Positions 13,672 through 18,199 of a stretch of 18,199 bases of DNA are shown here, in pieces. Below the pieces are notes generated by a model. That model saw only the letters and a list, made by a program, of their open reading frames with translations. It was not told the DNA's origin and made no database searches. The translations under genes were made by a program, and so were the position numbers. Numbering within the stretch: the first letter of the stretch is position 1; every line of letters begins with the position of its first letter. The DNA is from CAYOCE01 sp964402405 (GTDB taxonomy: Bacteria > Pseudomonadota > Alphaproteobacteria > UBA7879), in assembly GCA_964402405.1 (NCBI GenBank), contig CAYOCE010000026.1, positions 1-18,199 on the forward strand. Reading direction: 5' to 3'.

Positions 13672-14255
13672 TTGTTTTTTGTTTTACCATCCAATTAACC
13701 CACCCTCATGGGGGCGCAGGCGTCAACTTTAGAAACTCTTCTTCAAAGAAAGCCCCTTAAAAGACTTTAAAATAAGGGGGGGGCGCGAAGGGTGCCTCCC
13801 AACATCGCATATATGCGTTATGCCATATTTAAAGCGTTTCAAAACCTGTGTCAAGGTATAAATGCAAAAACGACAAAATAATTATTGATGAAGCTGAATT
13901 ATTTCCTTGACGAACTAGAAGTTTTCTGCCATACAGATCAAGAACCATGTATTTTGCGATATGTGGTAAAATGAAAAGGCCCCCTCGTCACCCCCCCCCA
14001 AAAAAAATTTCTTAAAAACATGTACTGTGAAGGGATATAAGATATCGAAACTTAACCAATTTTAAGTCTACAAAGCTTATTTTTAGAAAGCCCCTTAAGT
14101 TGATACCTATGGGCGAAAGCCGAGGTCCATACAACGCTAACGCGGGCAAGACCTTGATGGTAACTCACGCACCTGGACCCCGACTTCCCGGCTACGCCAA
14201 AGGCTTCGTCGTGGCGAGTCGTCGGGGTGGTTCCAAGGATGAAAACACGGATCGT
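13672..14255. other. Gene-free, repeat-rich spacer between rsmD and the long inverted-repeat element
   Basis: No supported gene was found. Contents in order: a GCCCCTTA/TAAGGGG hairpin (13752-13759/13773-13779) running into eight G; the palindrome CGCATATATGCG (13806-13817); an AT-rich stretch with only a 28-codon frame lacking a binding site (13888-13974); nine C followed by eight A (13991-14007); and a GGC-GAAA-GCC hairpin with a GNRA-type loop flanked by ACCT/AGGT (14105-14126). The 14-base sequence AGAAAGCCCCTTAA occurs at 13747-13760 and again at 14085-14098. The spacer ends with copy 3 of the GC-rich hairpin repeat and about 28 further bases. Confidence 0.6.
14178..14227 (+). repeat. 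GC-rich hairpin repeat, copy 3 of 3
   Basis: Arms CCCCGAC (14178-14184) and GTCGGGG (14221-14227) pair over 7 bp around a 36-nt core that differs from copy 1 by about two bases (for example CTTCGTCGTGG instead of CTTCGCCGTGG). The flanks TGGACCCC and GGGGTGGTT resemble those of copy 1 and of the short hairpin at 906-925. Confidence 0.85.
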
Positions 14256-14531
14256 ATACTCTTCGGCTTTCAAAATGTGGGAATCTGCCGACCCTAAAAC
14301 TTTAGGGGAGGCTGATCAGTGATTCACAAGTGTAACTCGTGAATCATTAATTTAAATGAAGGGCCGAGGAGGGATAGTGTACTGTAGTACATGCCCGACG
14401 AAGGCACCTGGACCGATAGGTAATGATCCACGGCCGTTAGGCAACAATCCACAAATGTAATGTGTGGATTGGTAATTGAAATGCGTGGATCAGTAAATTT
14501 AACGATCCACAGTTTGAAGGACGAGGAGTAT
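14256..14531. mobile_element. MITE-like inverted-repeat element, long copy (276 bp)
   Basis: The ends match those of the 126-bp element: left ATACTCTTCGGCTTTCAAAA-TGTGG, right (opposite strand) ATACTCCTCGTCCTTCAAAC-TGTGG. The inner block from TTAAATGAAGG to CGACGAAGGCACCTG (about 14352-14410) is also shared, with a central hairpin TGTACT/AGTACA that replaces TGTAT/ATACA of the other copy. Two insertions enlarge it. The first holds CCCTAAA/TTTAGGG (14292-14298/14301-14307) and TGATTCAC/GTGAATCA (14320-14327/14339-14346). The second holds five ATCCAC/GTGGAT motifs in alternating orientation, including a 9-bp stem at 14445-14453/14463-14471. It codes for no protein. Its right end forms the stop codon of the pseudouridine synthase gene. 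Confidence 0.75.
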
Positions 14532-15289
14532 TACGGAAAAAACTGTTTCCCCAAGCTCGCCTTTAAGGCTGATAAATGAACCTCATCAATTTCGCCCGAT
14601 GTTAAGCTACCGATTTGAAAGGACCCAAATCCCACGCGCATGAGGCGGTTTACGGAATACCCCAGGTAGTCCATGATTTTACGGATCTCTCGGTTCTTAC
14701 CTTCCGTTAGAACCATGGTAATCCAGGCGTTTTGACCTTGCTGACGGTCAATGGCGGCCTCGATGGGGCCGTAGCGAATGCCATCCACGGTGATCCCCTT
14801 TTCCAAAGCCTTCAACTTTAGGGGATCCACAACCCCAAATATGCGTACTCGATAGCGCCTACGCCAGGCAGTTTTGGGACTCTCCAAGTGATGGGCGATT
14901 TCGCCACTGTTGGTCAACAGCAGTAACCCCTCAGAATTAAGATCCAAACGCCCCACAGAAATCAGCCTGGGCAATTGGGGATACTGATGGCGGATTTTTT
15001 CGAAGATCGTGGGTCTACCCTCGGGATCATGATGGCTACAGACTAGACCCTTGGGTTTATAATAGAGCCAAACCCTCAGGCGATCCGGTTGACCTACCAG
15101 TTTTCCATCCACGGTAATCTGATCCTGGGGACCTACTTTCGCACCCATTTCCTTGAGGACAACACCATTTAGTTTAACGCGTCCCTCTAAAATAAAGCGC
15201 TCAGCCTCCCGGCGAGAGGCAATCCCCGCCCGCGCCAAAACTTTTTGAATACGCTCTAATTGGTCTGTAGTTTCATCTTTCACACTCAT
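14531..15289 (-). CDS. rluB: RluB/RsuA-family rRNA pseudouridine synthase
   Basis: This enzyme converts a specific uridine in rRNA to pseudouridine; RluB modifies U2605 of 23S rRNA, and the alphaproteobacterial orthologs are usually placed there, but RsuA or RluF specificity cannot be excluded. The 252-residue protein has an S4 RNA-binding domain (about 12-60; IQKVLARAGIASRREAERFI), then the catalytic domain with the nucleophile Asp116 in VGRLDLNSEGLLLLTN, GYSVNRLMRVGFG and GKNREIRKIM near 203-212. Its ATG overlaps the stop of valS as ATGA. The stop codon TAA falls on the end of the 276-bp inverted-repeat element, so the original C terminus may have been trimmed or altered; the conserved domains are complete. 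Confidence 0.9.
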   Translation of the reverse strand: MSVKDETTDQLERIQKVLARAGIASRREAERFILEGRVKLNGVVLKEMGAKVGPQDQITVDGKLVGQPDRLRVWLYYKPKGLVCSHHDPEGRPTIFEKIRHQYPQLPRLISVGRLDLNSEGLLLLTNSGEIAHHLESPKTAWRRRYRVRIFGVVDPLKLKALEKGITVDGIRYGPIEAAIDRQQGQNAWITMVLTEGKNREIRKIMDYLGYSVNRLMRVGFGSFQIGSLTSGEIDEVHLSALKASLGKQFFP

Positions 15290-17925
15290 GCAATATTCCG
15301 AATTCTATCAATAGCTTGCTGTAACTGGGTTTTGGTTTCTTCTCGGGCTGCATATCGGGTGCGATTTTCTGTGATGATATGATCGGGGGCCTTGGATACA
15401 AACGCCTGGTCTCCCAAACGTTTTGTAATCACATCCATTTCTTGCTGCACTTTCAATAATTCCTTTTCCAAACGTAGCTGTTCTGCCTCAAGGTCAATGA
15501 CCCCCTTCAAGGGAATCAACATACTTTCCTGATCCACCACCAGTTGCAAACAACCCGCTGCTTTTGCTTGCGTATCAACAGAAATAGACTCAAGTCGCCC
15601 AAGACCTAACAACAACTGTTGATGACGCGCTATACGATCAGAAGTCAATAGATTTGGCCGATTCACAATCACCGTAAGCTTTGTCGCAGGTGATATATTC
15701 ATTTCAGCCCGCAAGGATCTGATTTCTGAAATGACCGTAATCACCCAATTGATTTCCTCTTGGGATTCTGGAAAGTCAAGGCCCTCAAAACTTGGCCAAC
15801 GTGATCCGATCAGCAAGTCTTTGCCCCCCAATTCATGCCAGAGTTCCTCTGTTACGTAAGGAATAAAAGGATGCAACAGATGCAGCAACTGCCCCAACAC
15901 CCATCCTAGGCACTCTCGGGTTTCCACTTTAGCCTCTGGATCACTGCCCATTAAAATGGGTTTTGAAAACTCGATATACCAATCGCAAAATGTCTTCCAC
16001 GTGAATTGATACAAGGCTTGGGAGGCTTCGGCAAAATGATAATCTGCAAAGCTAGATTCTAGTTTTTTGGTAACAGTTGCAAGTTCCCCGATAATCCATT
16101 GATTCAACGGCGACTTTACCTTTTTGGGATCAAACACCGTATTATAGGCACACTCATTCATCTGTAGATAACGGGTTGCATTCCACAATTTCGTGATGAA
16201 GTTCCGAGAGGATTCTACTTTCTCGGTGGACATGCGCACATCGCGTCCCGGGGTTGCCAGAACCGCCAAAGCAAAGCGCAAAGCATCTGATCCGTAGGCA
16301 TCAATCATCTCTCGGGGATCAATAATATTCCCCTTGGATTTGGACATTTTTTGACCATTCGCGTCCCGCACCAGGGCATGGATATACACGGTTTTAAAGG
16401 GTACATCCTTCATAAAATGAAGGCCCATCATCATCATGCGGGCTACCCAAAAGAAAATGATATCAAAGCCTGTGACCAAAACATCCGTTGGATAGTACCG
16501 TTTTAGATCTGGATTATTTTCTGGCCAGCCCAAGGTTGAAAATGGCCAAATACCCGAAGAAAACCACGTATCCAATACATCATTATCTCGAGTTAATTGG
16601 GCTGCATGACCATAGTGCTTGAGGGCCTGGGAATCGGCCCCTGCTTGGGATTCATCCACAAAGATAGTCCCATCGGGTCCATACCAGGCGGGGATCTGAT
16701 GTCCCCACCAAATTTGCCGGGAGATACACCACGGTTCGATATTATTCATCCATTCAAAATAGGTTTTCTCCCAATTTTTGGGAACGAATTTTGTTTTACC
16801 AGATTTCACCGCCTCAATTGCGGGACCTGCTAATGTCTCCGCATCCAGGAACCATTGATCTGTGAGGTATGCCTCAATTACCACCCCAGATCTGTCCCCA
16901 TAGGGCACCGCATGATTTATTTTTTCCTGGGCACCTAACAAATCTAAGGCCTCTAGATCCTCCAGAACCTGTTTCCGCGCTTCCTTGATAGACTTTCCTT
17001 GATATGCTTTGGGAACTTGATCATTCAGCAATCCATGGGAGGTAAGAATATTAATTATTTCAAGGCTATGCCGCTTGCCCACTGCAAAGTCATTAAAATC
17101 ATGGGCAGGGGTAATTTTAACAGCTCCGGATCCTTTTTCAGGATCACTATGAAGATCGGCAATAATAGGAATTTCGCGATTGATTAAGGGTAGGCGCACT
17201 TTCCTACCAATCAAATGTTGGTATCGTTCATCATCGGGGTGGACTGCCACAGCTGTATCCCCAAAGAATGTTTCAGGACGGACTGTAGCAACGGTGATAT
17301 ACTCCTCTGAATCCACAATAGGATATTTCAGATGCCACAAGGTCCCCTCCTCATCGCGGTGATCAACCTCCAGATCCGAAATCGCCGTTTGGAAATGGGT
17401 ATCCCAATTCACCAGGCGCTGGTCCCGATAAATTAATCCTTGTTTGTACAGATCCACAAATACTTTATTCACAGCCCGGTTGGAGGCATCATCCATGGTG
17501 AACCGTTCCCGTCGCCAATCCGCACTGGCCCCCAGAAGCTTCAATTGTTCTAAAATCTCACCCCCAGATGTTGCCTTCCAGTCCCAGACTTCCTTCAGAA
17601 ATCCAGCCCGCCCCAAATCATGACGCTTGATGCCTTTCTCAGCCAACTGTCGTTCCACCACCATCTGGGTTGCAATCCCCGCATGATCGGTACCTGGTTG
17701 CCACAGCGCATCATAACCCTTCATCCGATGATACCGGATCAAAATATCCTGCAAGGTAAAGGTCAGCGCGTGCCCCAAATGCAATGATCCCGTCACATTG
17801 GGGGGTGGCATCATGATTGTATAGGGTTGTTTCGCTAAATTTCCCGATTCAAACGCGTGGGAATTTTCCCAAGCTTTGTAATATTTTTTCTCAAGTAATT
17901 TCGTATTGTACGTTTTTTCTAACAT
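15286..17925 (-). CDS. valS: Valine--tRNA ligase
   Basis: ValS charges tRNA-Val and edits misactivated threonine. The 879-residue class Ia synthetase has the ATP-binding HIGH-type motif in MPPPNVTGSLHLGHALTF (HLGH at 49-52), the CP1 editing domain (about 190-340; TVRPETFFGDTAVAVHPDD), a zinc-free-looking connective region with EPWCISRQIWWGHQIPAWY, the KMSKS loop at 526-530, the anticodon-binding helical domain (about 600-740) and a C-terminal coiled coil (about 815-879) that clamps the tRNA. Nothing essential is missing. AGAAGG is found about seven bases before the ATG. It overlaps the pseudouridine synthase gene by 4 bp, so the two are translated together. Confidence 0.97.
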   Translation of the reverse strand: MLEKTYNTKLLEKKYYKAWENSHAFESGNLAKQPYTIMMPPPNVTGSLHLGHALTFTLQDILIRYHRMKGYDALWQPGTDHAGIATQMVVERQLAEKGIKRHDLGRAGFLKEVWDWKATSGGEILEQLKLLGASADWRRERFTMDDASNRAVNKVFVDLYKQGLIYRDQRLVNWDTHFQTAISDLEVDHRDEEGTLWHLKYPIVDSEEYITVATVRPETFFGDTAVAVHPDDERYQHLIGRKVRLPLINREIPIIADLHSDPEKGSGAVKITPAHDFNDFAVGKRHSLEIINILTSHGLLNDQVPKAYQGKSIKEARKQVLEDLEALDLLGAQEKINHAVPYGDRSGVVIEAYLTDQWFLDAETLAGPAIEAVKSGKTKFVPKNWEKTYFEWMNNIEPWCISRQIWWGHQIPAWYGPDGTIFVDESQAGADSQALKHYGHAAQLTRDNDVLDTWFSSGIWPFSTLGWPENNPDLKRYYPTDVLVTGFDIIFFWVARMMMMGLHFMKDVPFKTVYIHALVRDANGQKMSKSKGNIIDPREMIDAYGSDALRFALAVLATPGRDVRMSTEKVESSRNFITKLWNATRYLQMNECAYNTVFDPKKVKSPLNQWIIGELATVTKKLESSFADYHFAEASQALYQFTWKTFCDWYIEFSKPILMGSDPEAKVETRECLGWVLGQLLHLLHPFIPYVTEELWHELGGKDLLIGSRWPSFEGLDFPESQEEINWVITVISEIRSLRAEMNISPATKLTVIVNRPNLLTSDRIARHQQLLLGLGRLESISVDTQAKAAGCLQLVVDQESMLIPLKGVIDLEAEQLRLEKELLKVQQEMDVITKRLGDQAFVSKAPDHIITENRTRYAAREETKTQLQQAIDRIRNIA

Positions 17926-18042
17926 AGTAGACCTTCTGGTAGAGATTAAGGCAATTGCTGCAATGTCCCATGCAACTGATTATGTATAGCTTAAATACAT
18001 TAATTTTGTATAGGAAAAATAGTGCGCCTCTGTGCATTTGTT

Positions 18043-18199
18043 TTATTTGAGATCTTTGATTTCAGATTCAGCTAATCCTGTGATTTTAGAAATAACATCA
18101 ATGGGGAGCCCTTGCAAAAGCAACTGCCGAGCGATTTCTTTTTCCCGATCTTTCTTTCCTTCCAAAATTCCCTCCGCTTTTCCCTCAGCTTTTCCTTCC
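18043..18199 (-). CDS. C-terminal part of an Rpn / PD-(D/E)XK nuclease-transposase family protein (cut by the window edge)
   Basis: On the minus strand the last 51 codons of a gene enter from the window edge. They begin with EGKAEGKAEGILEGKK, a short charged repeat, and continue DREKEIARQLLLQGLPIDVI, SKITGLAESEIKDLK, stop. This tail (EGxAEG repeats, then IAxxLLxxGLxxxxIxxxTGLxxxEI) is characteristic of Rpn-type recombination-promoting nucleases of the PD-(D/E)XK transposase-like family. The nuclease domain lies outside the window, so it cannot be said whether the gene is intact. It points in the same direction as valS and ends 117 bp before it; a separate valS promoter was not convincingly found in that gap. 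Confidence 0.7.
   Translation of the reverse strand, partial: EGKAEGKAEGILEGKKDREKEIARQLLLQGLPIDVISKITGLAESEIKDLK

Noticed and set aside
13888..13974. 28-codon frame beginning MKLNYFLDELEVF
   Set aside because: It has no ribosome binding site or recognisable relatives and is too short to support; it could be a gene remnant, but nothing shows of what.
13776..13999. Homopolymer tracts as phase-variation switches
   Set aside because: The G8 and C9 tracts lie outside any gene and not between the -10 and -35 of a visible promoter.
14052..14297. Overlapping open frames on both strands in the rluB-rsmD spacer
   Set aside because: Both run through the palindromic repeat copy and the end of the inverted-repeat element; there is no start signal or similarity.
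17926..18042. valS promoter or T-box-like leader
   Set aside because: TATACA-like sequences occur, but no -35 at proper distance, no T-box motif and no stable leader structure could be made out.

Overview
The window looks like a chromosomal segment of an alphaproteobacterium, probably a host-associated one (Holosporales- or Rickettsiales-like). This is inferred from conserved housekeeping genes (rsmE, ratA/COQ10-type, pepA, fabD, rsmD, an RluB-type pseudouridine synthase, valS) interleaved with a block of exported proteins of unknown function, a RelBE-type toxin-antitoxin pair, an Rpn-family nuclease tail and many palindromic repeats. No single marker fixes the genus.

Layout. 1-730: rsmE (+). 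730-1139: a gene-free mosaic of short perfect hairpins. 1140-7232 (all minus): a ratA-like gene whose stop overlaps the start of the first of four tandem genes for exported proteins. These four are paralogs of two subfamilies in A-B-B-A order, each with a signal peptide, an acidic or Ser-rich linker and degenerate Sel1-like motifs. 7259-7384: a 126-bp inverted-repeat element (MITE-like) between ratA and a divergent gene for an exported methyltransferase (7431-8240, +). 8398-8565: a 55-residue DUF465/YdcH-type protein. 8566-8809: more palindromic repeats. 8810-10723 (minus): pepA followed by a DUF4870 membrane protein. 10835-11388 (+): a RelB/RelE-like module with a near-consensus promoter and a palindromic operator candidate. 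11397-12332 (minus): fabD. 12371-13671 (minus): rsmD, a small exported hypothetical protein, and then a second, diverged copy of the last 29 codons of rsmD. 13672-14530: 859 bp without a credible gene, full of repeats, including a second, 276-bp copy of the inverted-repeat element. 14531-17925 (minus): valS with the pseudouridine synthase gene overlapping it by 4 bp. 18043-18199 (minus): the C-terminal tail of an Rpn/PD-(D/E)XK family protein cut by the window edge.

The most unusual content is the combination of (i) the A-B-B-A array of exported Sel1-like paralogs coupled to ratA, (ii) the inverted-repeat element whose two ends form outward-facing promoter-like sequences towards that array and towards the exported methyltransferase, (iii) a family of GC-rich hairpin repeats whose outer stem changes with full compensation in three copies around a nearly invariant core, and (iv) the rsmD 3' end repeated 758 bp away around a cassette holding one exported protein. 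The functions of the exported proteins are not recognisable from sequence; a role at the host interface is inference.
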